DNA of 64,000 nt, taken from Pinus tabuliformis. Taxonomy: Eukaryota; Streptophyta; Pinopsida; Pinales; Pinaceae. Shown piece by piece: positions 46,186 through 56,937 of this stretch. The notes beneath the pieces are model-generated. The model made no database searches and had not been told where the DNA came from. It saw nothing but the letters and a program-made list of their open reading frames with translations. The stretch is taken from contig CM062814.1 in assembly GCA_031772625.1 (NCBI GenBank), positions 368,785,781 through 368,849,780 of the forward strand. Reading direction: 5' to 3'. Within the stretch, counting starts at the first letter, position 1. Every line of letters begins with the position of its first letter. Position numbers and translations under genes: made by a program.

Positions 46186-48072
46186 TTGATTTTGCCTAAT
46201 TTTAATAAACCTTTCCAAGTGAAATGTGATGCCAGTGGAGAAGCCATTGGAGGTGTTTTAAGTCAGGTGGACAGACTTGTAGCTTATTTTAGTGAGAAGC
46301 TGAATGAATCAAAGAATAAATATTCTTCTTATGATAAAGAATTTTATGTAGTTGTGCAGTCATTGAAGAAGTGGAGACACTACCTGATGTCTAAAGAGTT
46401 TATACTTTATTCACACAACCATGCATTGAAGTACATTATGCAACAGCCAAAGCTTAACAAGAAACATGCCAAATGGGTAGAGTATCTTCAAGGTTTTAAT
46501 TTTGTCTTGAAACATATAAATGGCCAATCGCATAAAGTAGCAAATTCCTTAAGTACAAGAAACATACTACTTCAAGAAAGTCAAATTCAAGTGTTGGGTT
46601 TTGATTTTCTTAAGGAATTGTATGAAAAGGACTTAGATTTTAAAGAGGCATTTGAAGCTTGTAAAAATCCAGTTTTTTTAGACAAAAGTAAGTGGCTTGA
46701 TTATTCCATGCAATATGGGTTGTTGTTTAAAAGAAATAAGTTGTGCATACCAAATTGTTCTATGAGGGAAAATTTAATCAAGGAAAAACATAGTGGTGGA
46801 CTTGCAGGACATTTTGGTGCAGACAAGACTTATGAGCAGTTGAACAGGTTTTATTTATGGCCGAAGATGAGGACTAAAGTGGAAAAGTATGTGAAAAATT
46901 GTAAAGTCTGTTAGTATGCAAAAGGAAGAATCCAAAACACAAGGTTGTATGTTCCATTACCTATTCCAGATAGAACTTGGGATATGGAAAGAATGGATTT
47001 TGTTTTGGGCTTACCAAAGACTCAAAGACGAAATGATTCAATTTATGTTGTAGTTGATAGATTTTCAAAAATGGCACATTTTATTCCATGTTATAAAACC
47101 AGTGATGCTACTCACATTGTTAATCTGCTTTTTAAAGAGATTGTAAGATTATATGGGTTACCTAAGTGTATTGTTTCAGACAGAGACTTCAAATTTGTTG
47201 AACATTTTTGGAGGACATTGTGGAAGAAGCTTGGAACTAAACTGAGTTTCAGTTCTGCTTATCATCCTCAAACAGATGGATAGACTGAAGTTGTAAACAA
47301 AAGCTTAGGTAATCTTATGAGAAATCTTACAGGTGAACATCCAAAACAATGGGATCAAGTATTAGCACAAGCTAAATATGCATATAATGACTCTCCTAAT
47401 AGGTGTATAGGGAAGAGTTCATTCCATATAGTTTATGGAATGTACCCAATAGGAGTGTGTGGATTAAGAAATTTGGGAAAAGTTGAGATGAGAAGTGCTG
47501 AAGGGGAAGATTTTGGTTCAAAAATGCAAACAATACATGAACAGGGAAAACAACAGTTACAGGACAACAACATAAAGCACAAGAGTAGAGCAGACTTGAA
47601 AAGGAGAGAAGTTGAGTTTGAAGTTGGATATTTGGTTTTATTACACCTGAGGAAGGAAAGATTTCCAAAAAGAGAGTATAACAAGTTAAAGTTCAAGAAA
47701 ATTGGACCATGTAGAGTATTGAGGAAATTTTCAGCAAATGCATATGAAACTGAATTACCCTATGATATTGGAATATCTCCAATTTTCAATGTTGTTGATT
47801 TGTATAGGTGTGAAGGTGAAAATGCAGATGACACAGCAGAAGACCAAGAGAAACAAGAAATTAATTGGGTAAAACAGTTACCTACAGCAAAGGAATTGCA
47901 GGCAGAGAGGATTTTGGACAAGAAATTATTGAAGAAGACAAGGGGAAAGGAGTATTTTTAGTATTTGGTCATGTGGAAAGATCAACCAATTGCTGAAGCT
48001 ACCTGGGTGACAGATGCAACACTACAGAAATTGGGTAGTTCTGTAGAAGAGCTCATGGACAAGAGCCCATGA
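46186..48072 (+). pseudogene. Element F RNase H, integrase and chromodomain-like tail
   Basis: RNase H: FQVKCDASGEAIGGVLSQ, YDKEFYVVVQSL, LYSHNHALKYI (His for the usual Thr-Asp-His). Integrase: HSGGLAGHFGADKTYEQL, NCKVC-stop-[54 protein letters not shown]-stop-TEVVNKS. Tail: YLVMWKDQPIAEATWVTDAT, a chromodomain-like end typical of plant chromoviruses. The stops in NCKVC-x and QTDG-x fall on codons that are Gln (CAG/CAA) in relatives. D,D,E residues are otherwise present. Confidence 0.9.
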
Positions 48073-48093
48073 AGAATTTTGTCCTCAGGAGTC

Positions 48094-49320
48094 TGATGCA
48101 GGAGCATGAGGCTTAAAGACAAAAGGCTTTGTATTATTCCAAAAATCCAAAAAAAATTACAAGCAAAGTAGTGGGGTCCTTTAGTTGTCAGTTTACAAAG
48201 CTTTCTAGATAGGATTTAGACTAGAATCTAGGATTTAGATTATCATGTAATAAATTCAAGTAGTTAAATGTAGTGGAGATTCTCGAGGAGAATATCATGC
48301 AGATTAGATAGGATTAGTTAGCTCGATCCTTTGATTTAGGATCTGGTTGTTAATTGAACTAGTACTTATGTAAGTTCCAAATCATAATAAGGGGATTTTC
48401 GTAGATTTGTCTTGTTGTGACATATATAAGATTTAGTTGCAAAAAATATCTCTTTGTGTCTTTCTGTGTAGATTTGGTCAATCCTAGAGGTGTTGCATCC
48501 CTCCGTAATATCACTATGTTTTATTGAATTTCCAGTTTAATTCTGAAACTTTTGAGTATTGTGTGATTGCATTTAATCTATTTTCATGTGTATTAGAAAC
48601 TGTGGGGTTTCTTTTTGTGTATATTAGTAACTGCGGGGGTTGAAAGTATATGGGTTCCTTGATCAAGCTTGAAGTGCCACACTCATTCTAAGTCGTTGAC
48701 TTGTTTTCAATGCTTTACGATCAGTCAACAACGGGGGTTAGCCTGGTGTTAACCCGTGGTTTAAATAGAAGTCCCGCAAGCTGGAGGACCTAATGGCCAT
48801 CATTATCCGATGGATATCGAGCTAAAGAAATGAGAGGGAATTAACTCAAGAACCGAACCCGACATCAATTATATTACAATTTATAAATCCCATCGGTTCC
48901 ATCCAAAAGTGTTTAGCACGTGGAAAAAGTCGAACTCGAACTTAATTAAATTGAGGAATTATAAACCTCATCAGGTCTGTGAGACCGGTTAAACATCACA
49001 TAGATCTCTGAGCGATGACACAATGACTGTTGGATCACTAAGGTTGCTGACTGTTAGATCTATCTCACATCATATCGGTCATAAGTAAGTAAACCTTTCC
49101 CTGAGAGACGTGCGATTGTGATTTGTGATGTTTTAAAAGACTTATAAGGCTCTTGCGGTTGGGGAAAATTTAAGCGGTTCTGCTAGGTTAGCGGAATAGA
49201 TAACTTTAGAGATAGATGAGTGATACCTCGCAGGAAATTCAATAAGAGGTTCAATCTGAATTAAAGGATATTGTTTTGGGTTTTGAAAGTTTTTCCTTAA
49301 TGCCTCCACCCCGGCCACCA
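48094..49320 (+). repeat. 3' LTR of element F
   Basis: TGATGCAGGAGC to CCGGCCACCA; TATA box at 48423-48430. It carries an extra segment near 49125-49150 relative to the 5' LTR. Confidence 0.85.
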
Positions 49321-49520
49321 ATAATGCTAAAACACATCCTTCACCCACCCTAATAGTTTTGATGTCCTCTTACAGGCCCTACACCTGAAAAGCATTTCAG
49401 ATGACCCTATACCACACTCCCATATCCTGAACAGTCAATAAGTCAACATATAACATCCTGATATGCATATTAAAAAGAATCAACACTTATTTTAAATGAC
49501 TAAATATATCACAACAAAGA
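49321..49520 (-). pseudogene. Second unit of the tandem duplication in the BEACH pseudogene
   Basis: Near-identical to 42047-42240 (AATGCTAAAACACATCC onward). Minus reading repeats RACKRTSKLLGWVKDVF. So a segment of about 245 bp was duplicated before element F landed in the second unit (42237-42287 plus 49321-49520). Confidence 0.8.
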
Positions 49521-49896
49521 GGCATATTGACAGTATTAGAATTTATTAACACATTGGCAGTACTAGAATTTGTTTAAATCCTCATCTAGCTAGAATATGA
49601 TAAACCTAAAATTCTAAAAATTTTGTCCAAACGTTATAGAAAAAATATATATAATATTTTAACATCATTTCAATTTTCAATGTTTTTCAATTGCTTCTAA
49701 AATGGTAAATTCAACAAATAATATTGATACTAAATATCATGGAATTTAAGAAACTCGTGATGCATAATTTTCAGTCCCAATTGGATATGTTTCATATCCA
49801 CCAGGTCAATAATTACCAGACACTAAGCTTAACTCTCTTCTCCAAAACCAAATTAACAAAAATAAGAAATAAAACTAAGTAGAAAACATACAGGAT
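49521..49896. other. Intron-like AT-rich DNA, no gene seen
   Basis: Between the duplicated BEACH exon and the unrecognised ORF upstream; no coding signal. Confidence 0.45.
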
Positions 49897-50190
49897 TTAC
49901 AAGCTCTTATGTCCTCCCCAAAAAGTGGTTAAACTATTGGTACCTATACTTATTTGTCTTGCATGGATTACACAATTTGTGTGTGTCCAGTGGGAACAAG
50001 TATCATAGCCCACCCATCTGATGATGCTACAACTCCTGGAGCTTCCTTCTCTAATTTTATCAACCCGGTAGTTCGTAACAAACTTGGAAGCGACGGTGCT
50101 GTATGCACAAGTACTAGCTCTTGTTGCAGCTGTCACTTGGTCAGCTGGCACAAGTCCACTAGGGCTCAAGCCAACTTCTATATGTTCTCA
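49897..50190 (-). CDS. Unrecognised exon-like ORF
   Basis: Open minus frame reading HIEVGLSPSGLVPADQVTAA, later TRASTCAYSTVASKFV, YRVDKIREG and VIHARQISIGTNSL. It has a plausible 3' splice site (CTTCTTCTGAG) at its start and GTAAATCC near its end. Same strand and order as the BEACH pieces, so it may be an upstream exon of that gene, or a piece of another gene. I do not recognise the protein. The + frame over the same bases (49954-50205) is an alternative. Confidence 0.35.
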
Positions 50191-52084
50191 GAAGAAGCTT
50201 TTTAAGTGATGAACGAAAGCTATCTCAAAGGAAATTAACCTACTTTGCAAGAATGAACTGAAAGCCAACAAAACATGGAAACCCTAGTAAACCCTAATTT
50301 GACCAGCTTAATCCTTACGATGCAATGGTGGGAATGCAACTGCTAAAAATGATGCCATTACTTCTAGTGAGATGAGATGCATGAGTCTAAACTACTTTCA
50401 TCTGAAGAGAACATGTTTTTGTATTTTTGCTCAAGTGGTTGGAGTTATTATGACTGTGCTTCTTACTGGGTCTTGAATGTGCAGAGGTAGTTCAAGGGGA
50501 GGAAGGCTTGGAAAAGGTCAGGAGGACTCTGAGAGGTTCCAGGGGATCCCTAACATCATTCCGCAGAAGTTCAAAACGTTCAGATGCCTAGCAACCATGT
50601 TTGTAAGCTTCTACAGGATGTCTGCAGGGGATCCTACAGGAAGCTCGGGATTTCTACAGGAAGTCTGCTAACTTCTACAGGATGTTCTGCAATAGGATTT
50701 TTGGGTGATGGATAGGTGAATGAGCTGTAGGGGTAGATAGGGAGGATGAGAGGGGAGCTTGTGATGGCTTATGGACAGAGAGATGATATGGAGAGGGGGT
50801 GTGAAAAGTTGGTTGGTCGATAGAAGGGTAGAGGCAATGGAAGGCCGAAAAGATAAAACAACGTGGATGATAGAAGAGTTGGTGGGCAAATGATCTAGTT
50901 GGGAGGTAAGGAGATGGCTTAGGCACGGCTGAGAAGGATAAGGAAATGATAGAGTGGTGTTGTGCAGTGTAAATGAAACAAATCACCTCTATCTTGCACA
51001 AAACCGAGAATTCATCAACCTATTCTAACTGTTTTATTAAAAACCAAAGAACAACAATGTAGTTTAGAGAGAAATCGTGCATGGTGCTGAAACAAAGAGT
51101 TATTGCTCAAGATCTAAATGCATGGATACTTCTACCAATGGAAATATTACTTTAAAGCTTGCATGAACATGTAAAACTGCGTTTTTTGGTGGTTGGCACG
51201 GTCTACACTCCCAATCTCTAAACAGAGGTGGAAGTGAGTGTACAATCAACCTTTTCTTGGAACTCTGATGAATTCTAATCCTCCTACTCTAATCTAAACT
51301 GCTGAAAACACTTTATCCATAAAACTAACCTACTTAATCACATCAAGAAATTCGAATCAGCAAACTGTGTTTTCCAAGTGCATGTAAAGGCAAAGAAATG
51401 AAATGTTGAAAGGAAAGACAAGTAACAATACAAAGAAAGGAGGCCTATTGCTCTCAGGTTGGGCCCAAACCTGAGAGCTATAGCTCCTCTAAGAACTCAG
51501 AATTGAACTCAAATCTGCCTGCCTTTTATTAAAAGATCATAATCGTAAGTCTAACAACATGCCAAAAATGGCTTACAAAGAGCAAAACAGAGCTATAGCT
51601 CGTGATTCAAAATCTGCAACAAGGGTTCAAAAGTCTCCATCGAAGGCTACAGCCTCAAGATTTATACATTATGAGGGCCAAGTTGGCCTCCTAAATTAGT
51701 GGGGCTTGGCTGTCCAACTAAAAGTAAACTGTTGTTCCTTTAGAATCCGTTGGGTGCCTTCTAGCTCGGTGGTGATAGTTGTTAGAGCTCGGAGTTGGGG
51801 TGGAGATCACGAGGAATGTCATTCAAGGCTGTGGACAACCTTCCTACAAAACCACAATGCCACCTTGGCTATCTCCTTTCCTCCATCTACGTGGTTTTGC
51901 TCCATTTAATGTCAAAAAACCTAAAATAAACATGTATTAGCCACATAGGCATAATGACTGCCCTCCTTCCTACAAATAACATGAATATACTAAGAAATGA
52001 TGCATAAGTTATAAAAAATGAAGGGTTGAGCAAGGTAAGTAGGCCAAATGAGCCCAAAATGTTACCAAAATTTGGGGCTCATCA
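50191..52084 (-). repeat. 3' LTR of element D (left end unresolved)
   Basis: Right end: minus strand TGATGAGCCCC after polypurine AGCTGGGGGGTGA. Minus-strand TATA-like TGTATAAAT at about 51661-51669. TTCCTGTAGAA-type motifs at 50608-50685 lie within it if it extends that far. The left end could be the TGATGA at 50207 (LTR about 1.9 kb) or the one at 51267 (about 0.8 kb); I favour the former because the motif belongs to D. Confidence 0.5.
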
Positions 52085-52097
52085 TCACCCCCCAGCT
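52085..52097 (-). promoter_or_regulatory. Polypurine tract of element D
   Basis: Minus strand AGCTGGGGGGTGA immediately before the LTR. Confidence 0.7.
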
Positions 52098-52122
52098 AAA
52101 ATATTTGCTCATCCTTGAGCAA

Positions 52123-53883
52123 CTAGTCCAACTCTTCATCCTTCATTGCTTTTACTGCCACCCTTACATCCCAAGCCTCTGTAGTAGTGTCCTCCTTGCT
52201 GATATGGAACCCAGCCCTTCTGTTCACCTCTTCCCACTGTTCATTATCATCTTTCTCTGTGCTACCTTCCATCAATCCTAGCAGCAGTGGTGTGCTTAGC
52301 TTAAGGCCAATCCAGCTGGCCTGGAGGTTTTGCATGGATTTCTTATAGAGGGCCACCCGTACCAGAGCTTCCCTCATCCGAGTTGGGGTATGATACTCTT
52401 GGATTTTCAGACTGTGGGCCAATGTATTCCATCTGCGGGTGCATGCTTGGACAGCGTTGTCTCCTAACAGTCTCTCCATGTCCTCAAAATGAGCTATGGC
52501 TTGGGCCTGTTGATCCATATATCTCAATGAAGCTTGAGGGTCAGTGGACAAATGTTGGTGTGCCGAGATTAGTGAAACTGGATCCCCTGGTTCTGGTCTG
52601 ATGAGCAATGGCTCATTCAGCTCTCGGTTCATCACCGCTTTGGCTTCTACTACTCTTTTGTCCTCATGGTTCAACCATGAGGCAAATGCCATTAATTGCA
52701 TATCTCCCAAGGCCGTATTGGGATCCCATGAAACTATATTAGGCAGGGCCAAATTATGGAGGTAGAACTCCGCTAATTTGGCCTCATCCTCTGATGAGCT
52801 GGTGCTGCATACTTCAGTGAATTGTTGCGGGTCTTGGAGCTGAGAGATACCTCTTTGCGCCAAGGTATTGATTTGAAATTGCAGCCATTGGTCTTTCAAG
52901 TACAGGCCATAGGATTTGGCCAGCTGCCTGCATTGTATAGCATCCATGGCCCAACTGGCCATGCAGGCCAATTGTGCCTCTTTCTGCTGCAGCTGTTGTC
53001 TGAGAGCTTGCACCTCAATTTGTGCTTGCTGTTCTGCTTCCTGTAGATGTGTGGTTGGTTCCCCAAGACCGGTGTGCAGTTCCTTTTTGCCTTGCTATTC
53101 TGCTGTGGTGTCATTAGAGGGTGTAGTTGTCCCTGTCCTCAGCTCCTGTAGCTACAATCTAAGCTTTTTGTTTTCTTCCTGTAGGAACACTTTTTGGCAA
53201 TTTTCCACGTGATTAGCCATGGCTAATTCACTTCTGGCCTCCTTGAGCTGCTCCTGCAAGGGACCTATGTCCGCCACACCCTTTGACTTGGCTATTTTCA
53301 TCCACGTGTGTGTACGGACTCTTTCTTCCTCCAATGCAAAAAACAGTGGCACAGTAAATTTCTGAGGTATAATTTTGCCAGCCTCTAAAAAGTTGTAATA
53401 TGAACTCAGACTTGGCTGAGGGCTGGGCTCTGGTATATGCTCTTTCTCCACTTCTTTTTGTGGCTCTACTTCGCCCTCCCTCGGTGGTGATAAGGGCACT
53501 TCTCCTTCCATTCTCTCAGTTTCTTTAAGCCTGGCTAAGGTTTCCTGTAGAGCATCCTCAGCATCCTGTAGCCGAGCTTTTGTAGTCAATTGGTCTAACC
53601 TTTCTTTCCAAGTAGTTTTCTTCGGGCTCCCCCTCTCATAGGTGACTGATATCCTCGAGGGGGACCTCTCCTTGGGCGAAGTAGGGGCATCTTCGATAAT
53701 GATTGGGCTGCTGGACGGAGGCTGTGGCTTGCCTGTCTTTATTCTCACACTTCTTCTAGCTTTAAAATATAGAGGGGTCTCCCTCTTTCTCTTCTCCTTT
53801 GGCTTAGGAGGTGTGCTGAGGGCGGCCAGCACAACTGCTGCCTCCCTTGCAAGAATGTCAGCTTTCTTCTCCTTGTGTTTCAC
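52123..53883 (-). pseudogene. Element D extra ORF, downstream half (coiled-coil protein)
   Basis: One frame with two TAG stops (53152-53154 and about 53073-53075). The first part is basic and proline-rich with PTSPKERSPSRISVTYERGS; then heptad-like Leu/Gln/Glu stretches (LQDAEDALQETLARLKETER, LQEQLKEARSELAM, ALRQQLQQKEAQLACMASWA) predict a long coiled coil. The C-terminal part (YMDQQAQAIAHFEDMERLLG, TRMREALVRVALYKKSMQNL) is helical, with no domain recognised. No enzyme motif and no clear transmembrane helix. It sits between pol and the 3' LTR, where Athila elements have an env-like or extra ORF. Both stops read as CAG to TAG changes. Confidence 0.6.
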
Positions 53884-54998
53884 TTTTTCAGGGCTTCCTG
53901 TAGAAGACCTGTTTTAGTTAATTTCGGGCTTCCTGTAGAAGACCCTTTTTCAGTTAATTTCGGGCTTCCTGTAGAAGCCGGTTTCGGTTTTCCTGTAGAA
54001 ATAGGTGTCACCGCTTTGGTTTGTTTTGCTGCATGAGTTTTACTTTTTGACTTGGTTGTGGTTGCTTTCGAGGCACTTTTGCTGATGTGGACCTTCTCAG
54101 CCTTGTCCACTCTGCTTTGCAATCTTTTCTCTCTTGCCGTCAAAATGGGTGTGTCATCCTTCTCTTTGGCACCCTTTTTCTCTTGTTTCTTCTTTTGCTC
54201 TTTCTTCTGCTCCGTGGTCGTGGTCTTCTGGCCTTTGTCTTTCTTCCCTGCGGGCACTGAATCTTTCTCCTCACTGCTAGATGAACCGAGCTCTTCGGTC
54301 AGCATCTTTATATCACCATCCTTGGTCAAATTTCTGAAGGCTTCCCATGAGAGAGGAACCTTGTATGTGTGGAGCGCATCCTCCACGAGGAGTTTGATGA
54401 GTCCATGGTGGGCTACCTGGTCTGGTGTGCCTTCTTTCAACTTGGTGGCACACTCAATCAGAGACTGTAGTAGAAAGTAGGGGAGACTGAGTTTGTTTTC
54501 TACAGGTAGGTCTATCTGGTGCCTTAATTCCGTGAGTAACCGAAAATGGTACCCATATACAATGCTAAAACGGCCTTCGCAGGTGATGTACTTCATAATC
54601 TGAAGGCTAACTTCACTCCACAGTGGCAGTAAACTGGTTCTACGAACCCCATTTTTATCTTCTGAGAATTCCTCCTCTGGTGAAAAGAACTCTTTCTTAG
54701 CCTGTTGGCCTAATTTTCTTTCTTCTTTATCCCATGGTAACCCCATTGGGAGCTTAGTAACTCGGCTGATAAGTTGTGGGGTGAGTCTGAGACTCAAACC
54801 CCTGAAGTTAACGGTGGCCAATGTTTTGGATTTCAGCCTCAGAGCTTGCAAAAACTCCTCTGCCACCTCGTCGTCATAGCCCTGCAATTTGTCATAGAAT
54901 GATATCCATTGCGCTCGCGTGAAGAGCTCCACCACCTCAGGATTTTCTCTTAGCTTTGTGGAGTCGGTTGGTTCCCTTCTGATGAACCCACCCGACAT
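53884..54998 (-). pseudogene. Element D extra ORF, upstream half (putative plant transposon protein domain)
   Basis: 372 codons from a good ATG context (ACCATGTCG). Residues about 25-210 (RAQWISFYDKLQGYDDEV, TLATVNFRGLSLRLTPQLIS, VTKLPMGLPWDKEERK, SLLPLWSEVSLQIMKYITCE, YFLLQSLIECATKLKEG) resemble the 'putative plant transposon protein' domain found in extra ORFs of Tat/Athila elements. The tail is Lys/Glu/Gln-rich and ends in STGSPKLT repeats, which are the CTTCCTGTAGAA motif read in frame. It stops at 53880; the remainder continues in another frame, so a frameshift lies in the repeats. Function unknown. Confidence 0.6.
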
Positions 54999-56250
54999 GG
55001 TGAAAAACCTGCGACGTTAACTGAAGGTGGCGGGTGTGGAAGAAAATTGGCTAACTGGGACAGAGCGTAGAATTACGCCTCTGCCACGCATACAATTCAC
55101 AAAACTTATCTCCCGACGATCTTAACATGGCTTAACTATAACTCACATCCTGTAGGACGACAATTCATGCAACAGCAGACAATATTTGCAAAATTTTCTT
55201 ACGACCAGACTGTAGATGTCGACTCTGCCACCCTCGAAACCAATTGCATGGAAGGTTCAGGCTTACCTTGTTAATCCGCCACCTTTTGACGTGAGGAACC
55301 CAATTTCCTGTAGAAACAGCTTTCCTATAGAAGCAACGCGCGAATTCCGGAGGATACTGCAGTGGGTCTGCGCTCTCTGTGCTGCTTAACAGGCGTTCGA
55401 ACGGCCAAAGACTTGGAGTGTCGAGCTGCAGAGGGATCCGGATGATCACTCGACTTTCAAACGGTGAATGATAAATGCGTGGGGTGGCAATCTAGTCGAT
55501 TAAATTTGAATTCGGCGGAATCCGTGGCGCGGGGGTGAGCTGTCCCTGCCAGACCATTGGACGACGTCACTCCATCATTCGTCTACGAGTTCCCTTACTG
55601 TCGCATCATTCCCGCAGATCCGCCGCTGTCACTTCTGTTAAAACTCGTTTTTCCCGACTAGATGGCTCTCACGTGTGCACTACCCGTTCCTTTTTGCCAC
55701 GACCACCGTTCAAACATCCGACTGGACCACTGACTGGTCGACGTGGCCAGTCAAATGGCCATATGACCGCTCAACCCATTCACTTTACACTTCGCAAACA
55801 TTCCAAAGTAAAATTCATGCAATTCGACGGAAGAAAGGGTCGAGGCACTTACCTGTGCGGCCGCGACACGATTTCTCAGGCTCTTGGACGACGATGGCTC
55901 GATTTATTTGCTGCTGCGTGATCGCACAGGTCCGGAGGTTCCTCTTTACAGGCCGCTGACGATGAATTTGATGCTTCGGCTGCATGCGCCCGCGTGATCT
56001 TTGCATGTTGCACGCGGTGGAATGGTGTGCACTCTAGTTGGCTTAACTGCTACGGGACTCCTGCAGGATGTCCTGTAGCAGTTTTTCCTCCTCGGGTGCA
56101 TGCTGCACGGTGAAGACGGTGGCCCCACGATCATGCTCACAGGGTTCTTAGATAGCTGGGATGGGTATGGCACGACATCTCAGCGTTTTTCATTAAAAAA
56201 AAATTGCTTTCTCTTGAATCTCAATGATCTGCCTTGATTGTGCAGGTATC
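54999..56250 (-). other. Element D spacer between pol and extra ORF, first part
   Basis: GC-richer than its surroundings and without a recognised gene; it may hold a promoter or splice signals for the extra ORF. CCTGTAG or CTACAGG motifs at about 55149, 55306 and 56070-56080. Frames on the + strand (55535-55921) have no domain. Confidence 0.5.
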
Positions 56251-56382
56251 TTCATTGCATGTCGACGGGGGTGGTAGAAAGAGGTGACAGCAGTGTGTAA
56301 GGGTGACAATAGTAGCTTGCATGCATCCAAACCGATCCTTGGTCGTTAGATCTCCTCATATAATGAATTCTGGGCCGTCCCG

Positions 56383-56480
56383 AACTTCTACAGGAAGTTT
56401 CCTGTAGAAATACAGAACTTCCTGTAGAAAGTTTGCACCTTCCTGTAGAAAGTCTGCATCTTCCTGTAGAAGACTTAATC
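56383..56480. repeat. Dense cluster of TTCCTGTAGAA motifs
   Basis: Five copies in about 100 bp, the first inverted (CTTCTACAGGAAG) and directly followed by TTTCCTGTAGAAA, which can pair with it. See findings for the other copies across 50.6-57.0 kb. Confidence 0.8.
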
Positions 56481-56689
56481 TGTGATGAAATCGTGCCCAT
56501 ACCTTGGAGAAGATGAGTATTCTTGGAGGAGGTGCTGGTGAGGTCCCCTGGCAGCATGATAAGGATCCTTGACTTTGAGTTGAGAGACCTCCTCTCCTTC
56601 ATAGAACACCTGCAACCTGCATGCATTTCCACATTATAACTTGTTGTCCCTATCTTCTTTTGCATATTGTTTTTTCTTTTTTCTCTTTT

Positions 56690-56935
56690 TTTTTTTTTTT
56701 TTGAAAGATAACAGGGGCGCCTTAATGAGGTTTTCACCCTTGCCATTTGCCTTAAGCGCCTCAGAGAGGTTTTCACTCAAGGATCTTTTTCAAATCTCCT
56801 TTTTTTTTTTTGAAAGACAATAGGGGGGCCTCAATGAGGTTTTCACCCCTACCACCTGCCTTGGGAGCCTCAGAGAGGTTTTCACCCAAGGATCTTTATT
56901 ATTTTTTCTCTCTTTTTTTTTTTTTTTTTTAGATC
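56690..56935. repeat. Tandem repeats in the element D spacer
   Basis: Two units of about 117 bp, each a long T-run plus two shorter copies of a GxGCCTYARWGAGGTTTTCAC core (56716, 56755, 56826, 56867). CCTCATTGAGG in the core is self-complementary. Confidence 0.8.
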
Positions 56936-56937
56936 TC

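Larger units (their letters stand above)
42291..49320 (+). mobile_element. Ty3/gypsy chromovirus F, complete but decayed
   Basis: Two LTRs of about 1.2 kb (42291-43489, 48094-49320), TG..CA ends, initiator-Met type primer site, gag, protease, RT, RNase H, integrase and a chromodomain-like tail in canonical order. Flanks ATAGT and ATAAT look like a 5-bp target duplication with one later change. Inserted in the second unit of a tandem duplication within the BEACH pseudogene. Many in-frame stops and some frameshifts; LTRs differ at numerous positions, so this is older than element B. Confidence 0.9.

Noticed and set aside
50020..50025. TGATGA at 50019 as left end of the element D LTR
   Set aside because: It lies inside the open exon-like frame 49897-50190, which would be cut without any sign of disruption.
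55535..55921. 128-codon + ORF in the element D spacer
   Set aside because: No domain, opposite strand to the element, and codon content looks like a chance frame in GC-richer DNA.
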